Assembly: GCF_001695855.1 (NCBI RefSeq) | Contig: NZ_MBSS01000016.1 | Location: forward strand, 1 to 64,000 | Reading direction: 5' to 3' | Source of the DNA: Ensifer sp. LC163 | GTDB lineage: Bacteria; Pseudomonadota; Alphaproteobacteria; Rhizobiales; Rhizobiaceae | Length of the DNA: 64,000 bases | Shown: one piece after another, positions 17,265-25,942 of the stretch | How positions within the stretch are numbered: the first letter of the stretch is position 1 | Layout: every line of letters begins with the position of its first letter | The notes under the pieces: model-generated | Databases searched by the model: none | What the model saw: only the letters and a program-made list of their open reading frames with translations | Told to the model about the DNA's origin: nothing | Position numbers and translations under genes: made by a program

Positions 17265-17697
17265 TTGCCTGCTCCTTTGGTTATATCGATTGCCGCGACG
17301 AGGATGAACGCGCCGGCGAGGCCCAGATGCTCGAAGAAGGCATTGGTCGCCATCCCATGCCCGGCGCAATCTCCGAGAAGCGAAGCGCGACGAAGGTCGC
17401 GAGAACGGTGAAAGCGGCCAGAGCCAACGCGCCCAGCCAACGCAGGAAACCTGAGAGAATCATGGCCGAGGCAGCAAGCTCGAATGCGATGACGGCAACA
17501 GCGAATAGGCCTGCCGGATGAAGGCCGAAATGCTCCATCTCGGCAATCGCGCCGGTGAAGTCGAAGATTTTGGTGAGCGGCCCCTGAATATAGGCCGCAC
17601 ACAGCGCGAGAAGCGCGATGGCGCGCGTGACAGGTGCCGCGGCAGCCCTTTCAAGAAGCCTGCCGGGGCGATTGAAGGAAAAAGAACGATCAGTCAT
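17261..17697 (-). pseudogene. DoxX-family membrane protein gene with a frameshift
   Basis: The start is at 17697 (MTDRSFSFNRPG). The product has four hydrophobic helices and the DoxX pattern (YIQGPLTKIFDFTGAI, HFGLHPAGLFAVAV). At about 17354 the frame is lost. The expected DoxX ending MATNAFFEHLGLAGAFILV continues in a different frame from 17353 and stops at 17261, overlapping the MFS start as ATGA. As it stands the first frame runs on into an unrelated Ser-rich tail. A single-base deletion (or sequencing error) near 17354 explains this. DoxX proteins such as MhqP act in quinone or thiol stress. The upstream region carries operator site 2. Confidence 0.8.
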
Positions 17698-17785
17698 TTC
17701 TGCTCCTGCAATCTTCGCCGCTCGGTAAGAGCGACGGTGTGTTCGTCTGATGGAGGCTATGTTGCCCGGGAAGATTGCCGCCAAC

Positions 17786-17815
17786 AATTGCAGCAATAGT
17801 TTTGATTTAATTGCG
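17786..17815. promoter_or_regulatory. Putative LysR operator, site 2 (AATTGC-N17-AATTGCG)
   Basis: Located about 89 bp upstream of the DoxX start, nearly the same distance as site 1 from its gene. Both half sites are identical to those of sites 1 and 3, and the partial inverted repeat ATTGC-N7-GCAAc follows. Confidence 0.6.
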
Positions 17816-17885
17816 CTTCTTGCAACAATACGGCCGTAAGACGAGGAAGTCGGCTTCCAAGCTACGGCGACATGGGGCTCGGGAA

Positions 17886-17915
17886 GAACGGGCAGCAACA
17901 ATCCGCTGCCCGTTC
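17886..17915 (-). terminator. Hairpin after the amidohydrolase gene
   Basis: GAACGGGCAGC pairs with GCTGCCCGTTC around an 8-nt loop, 25-54 bp past the amidohydrolase stop on the minus strand. It is a likely terminator for the VOC-to-amidohydrolase transcription unit. No clear U-run follows. Confidence 0.55.
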
Positions 17916-17939
17916 AATGCTTAATGACTTAGCTGCGTT

Positions 17940-19922
17940 TCACACGGCCCAGCAGGAGCAACCGAGCGCACCGAAGAAACCCTTGAGGTCGGCGATCGGC
18001 AGTTTCGACGTCCAGGCGCCGGCATGGTCGTGGCCATGCACGCCGCAGTCGTTGACACAGCCGCATGTCGAGATTGCCGTGCGGCGGAGCGAGCGCTTGC
18101 CTGCACCTTCTGGCTCACCCCAAGCGGCGTATCCGCCGAACGCGCGCACCGGCGACCAGTTCGGCATGGCCGGCGGTACGTCGTTTTCATCGAGTGCCTT
18201 GAAGGCACCGGCACCGTAGACGATCTTGCCGCCCACCATGGTGAGGTGCGATGTCAGGAAGGAAATCTCGTCTTCGGCGCAGGAAAAGAAATCCTTGTCC
18301 GGCACGACGAGATCGGCGAACTGCCCCTTCTCGATGCGGCCTTTCTTGCCCTCTTCATTGGAAAACCAAGTGACCTTTTCCGTCCACATGCGCAGCGCCG
18401 TCTCGCGATCGAGGCAATTGGCACGAGGATAGAGTTGCATGCCGCCGACAGTCTTGCCGGTCACCATCCAGGAGAGCGAGACCCAAGGGTTATAGGATGC
18501 GACACGCGTCGCATCCGTACCGGCCGAGACGTTGACACCCTTCTCAAGCATGCGCTTGATCGGCGGCGTCGCTTCGGCAACGCCATGACCATAACGCTCG
18601 ACGAAATACTCCCCCTGGTAGGCCATGCGATGCTGGGTGGCGATGCCGCCGCCCAGAGCTGCGATCCGGTCTATGGAACGATCCGAAATGGTTTCGGCAT
18701 GGTCGAAGAACCAGTTCAGTCCCTCGAGCGGGATGTCCTTGTCGACCTTTTCGAAGACGTCGAGCGCGCGGCTGATGGTTTCGTCATAGGTGGCGTGAAG
18801 GCGCCAGGGCCAGCGGTTCTCGGCCAGCACACGAACGACCTCCTCGAGTTCGCCTTCCATTTCCGGAGCCATCTCCGGCCGGGGTTGGCGGAAGTCTTCG
18901 AAGTCCGCAGCGGAGAAGACCAGCATCTCGCCCGCGCCGTTGTGACGGAAGTAGTCATTGCCCTGCTTGTATTTGACCGACTGCGTCCAGTTCAGGAAAT
19001 CCTGCTTCTCTTCTTTCGGCTTCTGGGTGAAGAGGTTGTAGGCAAGCCGAACGGTCAGCTGATCCTCATCGGAAAGTTTCTGGATGACGGCATAGTCATC
19101 GGGATAATTCTGGAAACCGCCCCCGGCATCGATGACGCCGGTGATCCCCAATCGGTTCAGCTCGCGCATGAAATGACGGGTGGAGTTGACCTGATAGTCG
19201 AAGGGCAGCTTCGGTCCCTTGGCGAGCGTTGAATAAAGGATCCCCGCATTCGGCTTGGCAAGCAGCAAGCCGGTCGGATTGCCGTTTGCGTCGCGGGTGA
19301 TCTCGCCGCCCGGCGGGTTCGGCGTGTCTTTGGTGTAGCCGACGGCGCGAAGCGCTGCCCCATTCAACAAAGCACGGTCGTAAAGATGCAAAAGGAACAC
19401 GGGCGTATCAGGCGCAACCGCGTTGATCTCGTCGATGGTCGGCAGACGCTTTTCGGCAAACTGATGCTCGGTGAAGCCGCCGACGACGCGAACCCATTGC
19501 GGTGCGGGCGTGATCGCCACCTGTCGCTTCAGCATGTCCATGGCGTCGGCCAGGCTGCGAACGCCGTCCCAACGCAATTCCATGTTGTAGTTCAGGCCCC
19601 CACGCACCACGTGGGTATGGTTGTCGATCAGTCCCGGCAGCACGCGCTTGCCTTTCAGATCGACGATTTTCGTCTCCGGACCCGCCAGGGCCATGATCTC
19701 GCCGTCGGTGCCCACCTTCATGAACAGGCCGTCCTTGATGGCGATCGCGGTGGCATTCGGGTTGGCGCGGTCGAGCGTGGTGATCAATCCGCTGTGAAGG
19801 ATGATATCGGCGTGCATGGGATCGGCTCCGGTCTTGCTGGGATCGGCGGCATTTGCCGGTGAAAACAGGCTGGGAAAGGCGAGGCTCGTCGCTGCGCCCA
19901 GAAAGGTTCGGCGCGTCGTCAT
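17940..19922 (-). CDS. Tat-type amidohydrolase (YtcJ-like) with Cys/His-rich tail
   Basis: A 660-residue protein starting MTTRRTFLGAATSLAFPSLF, a twin-arginine signal. The composite beta-sandwich and TIM-barrel amidohydrolase fold is indicated by VLPGLIDNHTHVVRGG (metal-binding HxH), a central KNK/HATYDE region and SAGTDATRV near the C-terminal half (metal Asp). YtcJ-like enzymes hydrolyse C-N bonds of amides or cyclic imides. The last 45 residues are unusual: TCGCVNDCGVHGHDH and then a terminal GCSC. This looks like an added metal site. It overlaps the XapX gene as TGATG, so the two are coupled. The substrate is unknown. Confidence 0.88.
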   Translation of the reverse strand: MTTRRTFLGAATSLAFPSLFSPANAADPSKTGADPMHADIILHSGLITTLDRANPNATAIAIKDGLFMKVGTDGEIMALAGPETKIVDLKGKRVLPGLIDNHTHVVRGGLNYNMELRWDGVRSLADAMDMLKRQVAITPAPQWVRVVGGFTEHQFAEKRLPTIDEINAVAPDTPVFLLHLYDRALLNGAALRAVGYTKDTPNPPGGEITRDANGNPTGLLLAKPNAGILYSTLAKGPKLPFDYQVNSTRHFMRELNRLGITGVIDAGGGFQNYPDDYAVIQKLSDEDQLTVRLAYNLFTQKPKEEKQDFLNWTQSVKYKQGNDYFRHNGAGEMLVFSAADFEDFRQPRPEMAPEMEGELEEVVRVLAENRWPWRLHATYDETISRALDVFEKVDKDIPLEGLNWFFDHAETISDRSIDRIAALGGGIATQHRMAYQGEYFVERYGHGVAEATPPIKRMLEKGVNVSAGTDATRVASYNPWVSLSWMVTGKTVGGMQLYPRANCLDRETALRMWTEKVTWFSNEEGKKGRIEKGQFADLVVPDKDFFSCAEDEISFLTSHLTMVGGKIVYGAGAFKALDENDVPPAMPNWSPVRAFGGYAAWGEPEGAGKRSLRRTAISTCGCVNDCGVHGHDHAGAWTSKLPIADLKGFFGALGCSCWAV

Positions 19923-20212
19923 CAGCTTTTGTCCTGTGGCAAATGTTGGCTGGTGGTGGCTACGTTCACCGCGTTGACGCCGCCCTTCGGCAAGTGGCCG
20001 AACATGTGCGGCTTCACCTGGTGTAACCAGGATAGAGCGGCCGGCTCGCGGGCCCAGAAGCTCTTTGCCAGCGGCACGAGCTGCTCTCCGACAAGGATGC
20101 CGAGCAGCCCGATGAGGGCGACGACGGGCGGGGCGGGCGAACGCACGTTAAGCAGGCTGTAGATCGCGCCCACCAGCAGGCCGGCACCGAGTGACAGAAG
20201 ATAGACTTTCAT
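19922..20212 (-). CDS. XapX-domain small membrane protein
   Basis: A 96-residue protein with two hydrophobic helices. The first 55 residues carry the XapX pattern (YLLSLGAGLLVGAIYSLLNVRSP then PPVVALIGLLGILVGEQ). The C-terminal 40 residues are polar and variable. XapX-domain proteins are uncharacterised and often accompany hydrolase or dioxygenase genes. The stop overlaps the amidohydrolase start codon. It follows the isochorismatase gene by 71 bp and is presumably in the same operon. Confidence 0.85.
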   Translation of the reverse strand: MKVYLLSLGAGLLVGAIYSLLNVRSPAPPVVALIGLLGILVGEQLVPLAKSFWAREPAALSWLHQVKPHMFGHLPKGGVNAVNVATTSQHLPQDKS

Positions 20213-20283
20213 TGGGGGAGCCTCGCGTGGTGAAAGAGAGGTCGCTCCGGCAGCAAGCGCCCTGCCGGAGGGATCGGCGGTGG

Positions 20284-20973
20284 TTACTTGGCGGGATTCG
20301 GGCCGATCCGCTTGCCGTGGCTGACGCGCTCAGTGCTACCGTGGACATGCGTTACCGCGTAATCGATGCCCATGCCGTAAGCGCCGGAATGCTCCTTCAC
20401 CAGCGCAGTGACAGCGTCGTAGGTTTCCTTGCGTGCCCAATCGCGTTGCCACTCGAGAACCACCTGCTGCCAGGTGACCGGAACGACGCCGGCCTGCACC
20501 ATGCGGTCCATCGCATATTTGTGTGCGTCAAGAGACGTGCCGCCCGACGCGTCCGCGACCATGTAGATCTCGTAGTCGGTATCGTGCATGCAGGAGAGCG
20601 CGAATGTCGTGTTGCAAACCTCGGTCCACAGGCCCGAGACGACAACCTTCTTGCGCCCGTTTGCAACGTTCTTCGCAAGAGCATCGCGCACATTCTGGTC
20701 GTCCCAGGAGTTCATCGAAGTGCGCTCGAGAATGTCGTTCTCGGGGAAGACGCCGAGCAGTTCGGGAAAGGTGTTGCCGGAGAAGCTGTCTGTTTCGACG
20801 GTCGTGATCGCCGTCGGGATGCTGAATATCCTTGCAGCCTTGGCGAGGCCGACGACATTGTTCTTCAGGGTCTGACGATCAATCGACTGGACGCCGAAAG
20901 CCATCTGCGGCTGCTGGTCGATGAAGATGAGCTGGCTGTTCTGCGGGGTCAGGACTTCGAGTTTGCTGGACAT
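20284..20973 (-). CDS. Isochorismatase-family cysteine hydrolase (YcaC-like)
   Basis: About 229 residues from the ATG at 20973. The alpha/beta fold of this family is indicated by LIFIDQQPQM (catalytic Asp), the basic VANGRKKVVVSG strand and GLWTEVCN with the nucleophilic Cys. The sequence resembles YcaC-type hydrolases rather than true isochorismatases. The likely reaction is hydrolysis of an amide or ester bond. It lies 154 bp downstream of the VOC dioxygenase gene and upstream of XapX and the amidohydrolase, all on the same strand. The longer frame to 21060 lacks a ribosome site; GGAGAG precedes 20973. Confidence 0.88.
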   Translation of the reverse strand: MSSKLEVLTPQNSQLIFIDQQPQMAFGVQSIDRQTLKNNVVGLAKAARIFSIPTAITTVETDSFSGNTFPELLGVFPENDILERTSMNSWDDQNVRDALAKNVANGRKKVVVSGLWTEVCNTTFALSCMHDTDYEIYMVADASGGTSLDAHKYAMDRMVQAGVVPVTWQQVVLEWQRDWARKETYDAVTALVKEHSGAYGMGIDYAVTHVHGSTERVSHGKRIGPNPAK

Positions 20974-21127
20974 TGGGTCTCTCCTTCGTGAGTTATGTGC
21001 CGTTTGGGCGGCGGGCTGGGAACTGAATAGGCTCGGCCGATCGGACGCCGGTGTTTCCACAGTTCGTCCGAAGCCTCAAAGTGGAAGAGAGGCGGACCGC
21101 CTGGGGCGGCCCGCGGGAGTTCGTTCG

Positions 21128-22060
21128 CTACGCTGCAAGCGGAGCGAGGCCTGCCTCAATCCGGTCGCGCAAGGGTTCGTAGCGTACGGGCAGCTTCAGC
21201 GCCTCGCCGAGATGTGCGGTATCCTCGTCACGATCGAACCCAGGCTCGTTGGTTGCGATTTCGAACAGAACGCCGCCGGGGCTGCGGAAATAGATCGCCC
21301 AGAAGTAGTCGCGGTCGATGACCGGCGTGACCTGATAGCCCGTATCCATCAACGCCTTGCGAACCTCAAGCTGTGCCGCCCGGTCAGCCACGGCAAATGC
21401 GATATGGTGTACCGAGCCGGCCCCCTGGCGAGCGAACGGCGTTTGCGGCAGAGCCTCGAGATCGATCGTATCGGCGCCGTTGCCATTGGGGATCACCAAG
21501 CGCGTGACGTTGCCTTCCTTTTCTGCTCGCTCATACCCCATGAAACCGAGAAGCTCCTCCATGGCTGCGGTATCGTGCAGGCTCAATCTGGCGCCGGCAA
21601 AGCCACGGATCGCAGCACCGGCCGGCACGCCCGCGGCGGTCCAGGGAGAGCGAGCGTCCTCGACCTTTTCGACCAGCGCCAATCCGTCGCCATCCGGGCC
21701 GCTGAACCGCAGGCGGTTGGCACCGAAGATCGTGTCGACCTTGATGCCGCCGACACCCTGCGATATCAGCCGGTCCTTCCAATAGGTCAGCGACCCCTCA
21801 GGAACCGAAAACTGGGTTTCGCCAACTTCTCCGACGCCGGGGCGGCCGCGCATCATGTGATCGAAAGGGAAGTATGTCATCACCGTTCCGGCTGCGCCCA
21901 TTTCATCGCCATAGTATAGATGGTAGACGCTCGGCTCGTCGAAATTGACGGTCTTCTTGACCCTTCGCAGACCGAGGGTATTCGTGAAAAACGTGTCGTT
22001 CCGCCGGGCGTCCGACGCCATCGACGTCACATGATGAAGTCCTTTGATATCCTTGATCAT
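21128..22060 (-). CDS. Ring-cleaving VOC dioxygenase (MhqO-like)
   Basis: A 310-residue double-VOC protein. It starts MIKDIKGLHHVTSMASDA with the metal ligand His in GLHHVTS. A second set of ligands appears in SVHHIAFAV and the Glu of LFEIATNEPGF. The length and order match MhqO/LinE-type extradiol dioxygenases acting on hydroquinones or chlorohydroquinones. The longer open frame to 22714 runs antisense through the LysR gene and is not real. It is divergent from LysR, with operator site 3 between them. The ATG at 22060 heads the presumed VOC-isochorismatase-XapX-amidohydrolase unit. Confidence 0.9.
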   Translation of the reverse strand: MIKDIKGLHHVTSMASDARRNDTFFTNTLGLRRVKKTVNFDEPSVYHLYYGDEMGAAGTVMTYFPFDHMMRGRPGVGEVGETQFSVPEGSLTYWKDRLISQGVGGIKVDTIFGANRLRFSGPDGDGLALVEKVEDARSPWTAAGVPAGAAIRGFAGARLSLHDTAAMEELLGFMGYERAEKEGNVTRLVIPNGNGADTIDLEALPQTPFARQGAGSVHHIAFAVADRAAQLEVRKALMDTGYQVTPVIDRDYFWAIYFRSPGGVLFEIATNEPGFDRDEDTAHLGEALKLPVRYEPLRDRIEAGLAPLAA

Positions 22061-22130
22061 GACCGTGTTTCCTGCGTTTGTCTGGTGTTGGCTGCTGAAA
22101 ACAAATCTACGCAGATTGCCGCGACGACGG

Positions 22131-22160
22131 AATTGCAATATTAATTTCGAATGAATTGCG
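22131..22160. promoter_or_regulatory. Putative LysR operator, site 3 (AATTGC-N17-AATTGCG)
   Basis: Located between the divergent VOC dioxygenase gene (71 bp away) and the LysR gene (18 bp from its start). Its position in a regulator-target divergent gap is the classic place for LysR autoregulation. Both half sites match sites 1 and 2. Confidence 0.65.
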
Positions 22161-22177
22161 ATTTTTGAAATAATGAG

Positions 22178-23077
22178 ATGAACGACTACAAAGCTCTTCG
22201 CACCTTCCTGATGGCCGCCGAAAAGAGGAACTTTGCGCAGGCCGCCCGCGAACTCGACATGACGCCCGCCGCGGTGACCCGAGCGATCGCCGCACTTGAG
22301 GCTGATCTTGGCGTTCAATTGTTCGTTCGGACCACCCGGCAAGTGTCGCTCACGACGGACGGTGCGATTTTCGCCGCCCAAATTCAGCCCGCCGTGGAAA
22401 CGCTCGAGAACGCACGACGCGACGTGATGAACGCCAACAAGGCGGATGAAGGTCGTCTCAGGATCAGTGCTCCGACCTGGCTGGGAAAAACCGTCCTGCC
22501 TCCCATCCTGTCGGGATTCAAAGAACTCTATCCCAAGATGGGCTTTGAGATTTCCCTTTCGGACGGGCTCGTGAATATCGTCGACGATGACTATGATCTG
22601 GCGATCCGCATCTCCGCGCAGCCTTCCGACAAGTTCACCATCTGGCGAAAGATATGCGCCATACCGCGCATGCTGGTCGCAGCACCTGGCAGTCGGTTCG
22701 CAGACCTCAACCACCCCAGCGAACTGATGCCTGACGAGTGCCTCGCTTACAGTGACGAGAGCCGTCGAGAGAGCTGGGTTCTTTCAGACGGTGGTTCATC
22801 CGTAACAATATCAGCAGGTCGCGGCTTCAGCGCCAACAGTGGCGAGGTTCTCGCCGACATGGCGGCTGACGGTGCGGGCGTGGCGCTACTTCCGGGCTTT
22901 CACATCGCCGAACATCTGCGGACCGGACGGCTGGTGCATGTGTTCAAAGGATGGGCACCACAGGATCTGTGGCTGACCCTCTATTATCCGCCCTATCAGG
23001 CGCTGCCGCCACGCATCGTCTCGTTCTCGAAGTTTTTTGAGCAACAGGTTCCGGGATTCATGATTGCAGTTCACTGA
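22178..23077 (+). CDS. LysR-family transcriptional regulator
   Basis: A 299-residue regulator. The N-terminal winged helix-turn-helix reads FLMAAEKRNFAQAARELDMTP through VQLFVRTTRQVSLT, and the ligand-binding domain follows with GRLRIS-like and LVAAPGSRF segments. The closest architecture is the AaeR/PecT-like LysR group. It is divergent from the VOC dioxygenase gene. I infer it controls the three promoters that bear AATTGC-N17-AATTGCG, and it would respond to a quinone or aromatic ligand. Its own start lies 18 bp from site 3, consistent with autorepression. A RIME-type repeat follows it. Confidence 0.92.
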   Translation: MNDYKALRTFLMAAEKRNFAQAARELDMTPAAVTRAIAALEADLGVQLFVRTTRQVSLTTDGAIFAAQIQPAVETLENARRDVMNANKADEGRLRISAPTWLGKTVLPPILSGFKELYPKMGFEISLSDGLVNIVDDDYDLAIRISAQPSDKFTIWRKICAIPRMLVAAPGSRFADLNHPSELMPDECLAYSDESRRESWVLSDGGSSVTISAGRGFSANSGEVLADMAADGAGVALLPGFHIAEHLRTGRLVHVFKGWAPQDLWLTLYYPPYQALPPRIVSFSKFFEQQVPGFMIAVH

Positions 23078-23191
23078 CCTCCACGGGTCGAATTTTGCGC
23101 GGACGAGATCTTGTCCGGTTTTTATGGGGCAACTCCAGTCAATGCGCTGACGCCAATGAAGGCCGCAGCATAATCGAGGCGGAAATCCACT

Positions 23192-23298
23192 TACAGCGCC
23201 GCGCGTCAAATCCGACGCGCAAAGGACGCTGTAACACTTTAAACTTGCTGCATAATTTTATCCTTAAATCGGATCCGATTTAAGGAATTATGCAGTAG
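23192..23298 (+). repeat. RIME1-type repeat, copy C
   Basis: Both palindromes are present: TACAGCGCCGCGCGTC...GACGCGC...CGCTGTA, then CTGCATAAT...GGATCCGATTTAAGGAATTATGCAG. It lies between the convergent ends of the LysR and molybdenum hydroxylase genes. Confidence 0.88.
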
Positions 23299-23363
23299 CA
23301 AAACGCCCCGAACTGTTCAGACAAACCGAGCCAGCTCTGTGGGGACAAGTCGTGCCGGTGTGT

Positions 23364-25466
23364 TCAGCTATCTGTGAGGATCTGGATCAGTCGCTCGCGC
23401 GTCAGCGGCAGATCCCGCAGGCGCACCCCCAGCGCTCGCGACGCCGCGTTTGCGATCGCGGCGGCCACCGGACCTTGCGACGCCTCACCCGCACCAAGTG
23501 GCGGACTGCCGCGATCGACGATGAAGCGCGTCTCGATTTGCGGTACGTCGGAGAACCGCAGGATCGGATAGCTTTGCCAGTCGAGCGCTGGCACGCGGTC
23601 ATTCTCAAGGCTGATCGCCTCCTTCAGCGTCCAGCTGATGGCTTGTATGGCGCCACCTTCAACCTGGTTTCGCGCACCTTCCGGATTGATCAGTAAGCCG
23701 GCATCAACGCACAACCAAAGACGCTTCACCCGGACCGCCTCGTCCACCGTCACCTCCGCAACGGCCGCAAGCCATGCGCCCTTGTTCTTGTAGCGCGCAA
23801 CGCCGATGCCCAGAGCCTGCCCCTCCGCAGCCAGCCGACTACCGGGCCAACCACTGATCTTGGCGGCACCTTCAAGAACCGCGCGGCAGCGTTGATCGCG
23901 AAGGTGACGCAGCCGGAACTCAAGTGGGTCGGCTGCGGCGATCTCGGCAAGTTCGTCCATCGCGGATTCGATTGCGAACACGTTGAGGTGCGCTCCCAAT
24001 GATCGCAGTGACGAGGTCCTAACCGAACTGCTCGTATCGAGGGCGACACACACCTCATGGCTCGGAAAATCATAAATCGCCGCAGCATTGCGCGATGCGC
24101 CGCCGCCGGCCACATCCGGCAAATCCTCGACCCGGCCGGGAAGCTTGCGCGCGTCGAGCGCCTCGGCCGAGGTCAGGTTGACATGACCACCGAAACCCGG
24201 ACGCTGCGCATGGGGCGCGCTGACCACCGACATCCTCCAGGCCGATATGCTTCCCGCGGCATCGAGCGCGGCGCCGATCTCTGCCGACATCGCCGCCCCC
24301 AACGGTGCACGGCTGAGTTCGTCCTGGCGCGACCATTGCACGCGAACCGGGATCCCGGCGTGATCGATAGCGATAATCGCTGCATCCAACGCCGCATCAT
24401 CCGCGCCGTTATGACCATAGCAACCTGCACCATGGGCATGGACGACGCGAACGTTGGCGACGTCGAAGCCGAGACAAGCCGCAATCTGGTCCCGAAGAGC
24501 GAAAATTCCCTGGGAATGCGTCCAGACCGACAGTTGCCCATGTTCATAAAACGCGAGACCGCAACTGGGTGCGATCGACCCATGGGCGACATAACCGCGC
24601 GAGTAGCGGGCTCTAAGGGCCAGATTTGTCATCGATAGCGGGACTTCGCCATCGCGGATCACCGCACGCATTTCGCCCGCCGTCTGTGCCGGCTGCCAAC
24701 GCCCGGATTCCTCCGACCAGGTCAGGAACGCGTCGGCATCTGCCTGCGCGGACTGAACATCGAATTCATCGGGCCCGACAAGAGCGACAAAGTCTTGCCT
24801 GCATAGCAACTCGACGCCCGGATAGTGTTTCGAAAGCCAGGCCGTGTCGGCGTTGGTCAGCCTGGCAAGGCGAAAGGGCTGCCGGACGACGCGCGCATGC
24901 AGCATATTTTCGAGCGCGATGTCGTGAATGTACCCACCGCGTGAAATTTTGACAGCCAGGTCGAGACGCAGCGGGCTGGTACCGACGATCGCGTAATCGG
25001 CTGCCGCCCTTACCGCAATCGGCCCTTCGACAGCCTTGGTCCAATCGACATCTGCAGCCACCGTCCAGAAATCGAGCCCGACCGGCTCCACGCCCCTGAA
25101 AAACACACCGTCTCTGCAAGACAGGATTTCGGGAGCAGCCTGCAAACGTCTTGAAGCTGTTTGAAACAGCTCAGCGCGCGCATGCGCGGCCACGAGCCGC
25201 AACGAGGCGCCCGACATTTCGATCGATTGGCTGCCGGCAGTGATCCCTTCGTCCGGTGAGACGGCAGTGTCTGCCGAGCAAATCTCGATCTGTCCAAGGG
25301 ACAGGTCCAGTTCCTCGGCAACGATCTGAGCAAGCGCCGTCAGAATGCCTTGTCCAAGCTCGACCTTTCCCGGTCTGATCAGGACCTTTCCGGGTACCTC
25401 GAACGAAATCCAGCGGGCAAGGATGGGATTGTCCTTAAGGCTCTTCGGCGTTGAAGCAGCGGTCAT
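23364..25466 (-). CDS. Molybdenum hydroxylase large subunit (IorB/NicB-like)
   Basis: About 700 residues from the ATG at 25466. It has the two-part molybdopterin-binding architecture of isoquinoline 1-oxidoreductase and nicotinate dehydrogenase B subunits. Signposts are GKVELGQGILTALAQIVAEE, HGAGCYGHNGADDAA and the C-terminal GAGEASQGP, whose Glu is the catalytic base position. The enzyme hydroxylates a carbon next to a ring nitrogen or an aldehyde using water. No cytochrome c domain is attached. It overlaps the [2Fe-2S] gene by 4 bp. The frame upstream of 25466 lies within that gene and is excluded. Confidence 0.88.
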   Translation of the reverse strand: MTAASTPKSLKDNPILARWISFEVPGKVLIRPGKVELGQGILTALAQIVAEELDLSLGQIEICSADTAVSPDEGITAGSQSIEMSGASLRLVAAHARAELFQTASRRLQAAPEILSCRDGVFFRGVEPVGLDFWTVAADVDWTKAVEGPIAVRAAADYAIVGTSPLRLDLAVKISRGGYIHDIALENMLHARVVRQPFRLARLTNADTAWLSKHYPGVELLCRQDFVALVGPDEFDVQSAQADADAFLTWSEESGRWQPAQTAGEMRAVIRDGEVPLSMTNLALRARYSRGYVAHGSIAPSCGLAFYEHGQLSVWTHSQGIFALRDQIAACLGFDVANVRVVHAHGAGCYGHNGADDAALDAAIIAIDHAGIPVRVQWSRQDELSRAPLGAAMSAEIGAALDAAGSISAWRMSVVSAPHAQRPGFGGHVNLTSAEALDARKLPGRVEDLPDVAGGGASRNAAAIYDFPSHEVCVALDTSSSVRTSSLRSLGAHLNVFAIESAMDELAEIAAADPLEFRLRHLRDQRCRAVLEGAAKISGWPGSRLAAEGQALGIGVARYKNKGAWLAAVAEVTVDEAVRVKRLWLCVDAGLLINPEGARNQVEGGAIQAISWTLKEAISLENDRVPALDWQSYPILRFSDVPQIETRFIVDRGSPPLGAGEASQGPVAAAIANAASRALGVRLRDLPLTRERLIQILTDS

Positions 25467-25942
25467 CGGCTCGCCTCCGCCAGGCCCTTCGCAGCGCGTT
25501 CGACGGCGCGCAGGATGCCGCCGTGGGCGCCGCAGCGACAAAGGTGGCGATCAAGCGCTTCGATCACTGCCTCACGTGTCGGAGAACCGTTCGCTTTCAA
25601 CAAGGCGAACGCAGACATGACGATACCGGAGAGGCAATATCCACATTGGCCGGCATGCTCGGCGTCAAAGGCTTCGAGCAGAGCACGACCGACCGGATCG
25701 TCGGCTAGCCCCTCCGGGGTGACGATCGACGCACCATCCAGAAACGATACGGGCAAGGCGCATGAATAGCGGGCCTGCCCATCGATGCTGAGGACGCAGG
25801 CGCCGCATTGTTCCAGGCCGCACCCGAAGTGGCTCGCCTTCAAGCCAAGCCGGTTTCGCAGCGCCAACAGGAGCGGCTCATCGAGGCGCCCCTCGAAGGA
25901 GACCTCGGCACCATTGACCTGGCATTGGACCCGATTGGTCAT
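25463..25942 (-). CDS. Molybdenum hydroxylase [2Fe-2S] small subunit (IorA-like)
   Basis: This 159-residue subunit has both iron-sulfur clusters of the xanthine-dehydrogenase family. The plant-ferredoxin type is GCGLEQCGAC plus a later Cys; the helical type is QCGYCLSG with LCRCGAH. It passes electrons from the molybdenum site. It overlaps the AraC gene upstream and the large subunit downstream by 4 bp each. No FAD subunit is encoded nearby, so the electron acceptor is unknown. The complex is a two-subunit form. Confidence 0.93.
   Translation of the reverse strand: MTNRVQCQVNGAEVSFEGRLDEPLLLALRNRLGLKASHFGCGLEQCGACVLSIDGQARYSCALPVSFLDGASIVTPEGLADDPVGRALLEAFDAEHAGQCGYCLSGIVMSAFALLKANGSPTREAVIEALDRHLCRCGAHGGILRAVERAAKGLAEASR

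Noticed and set aside
17340-17370. Programmed frameshifting in the DoxX gene
   Set aside because: No slippery heptamer or downstream pseudoknot is visible; a plain indel is simpler.
18024-19232. 402-codon plus-strand ORF opposite the amidohydrolase
   Set aside because: Antisense to a clearly coding gene, no recognised domain, no ribosome site.
21128-22714. Extended 528-codon reading of the VOC dioxygenase
   Set aside because: The extension upstream of 22060 is antisense to the LysR gene; the MIKDIKGLHHVTS start fits the family.
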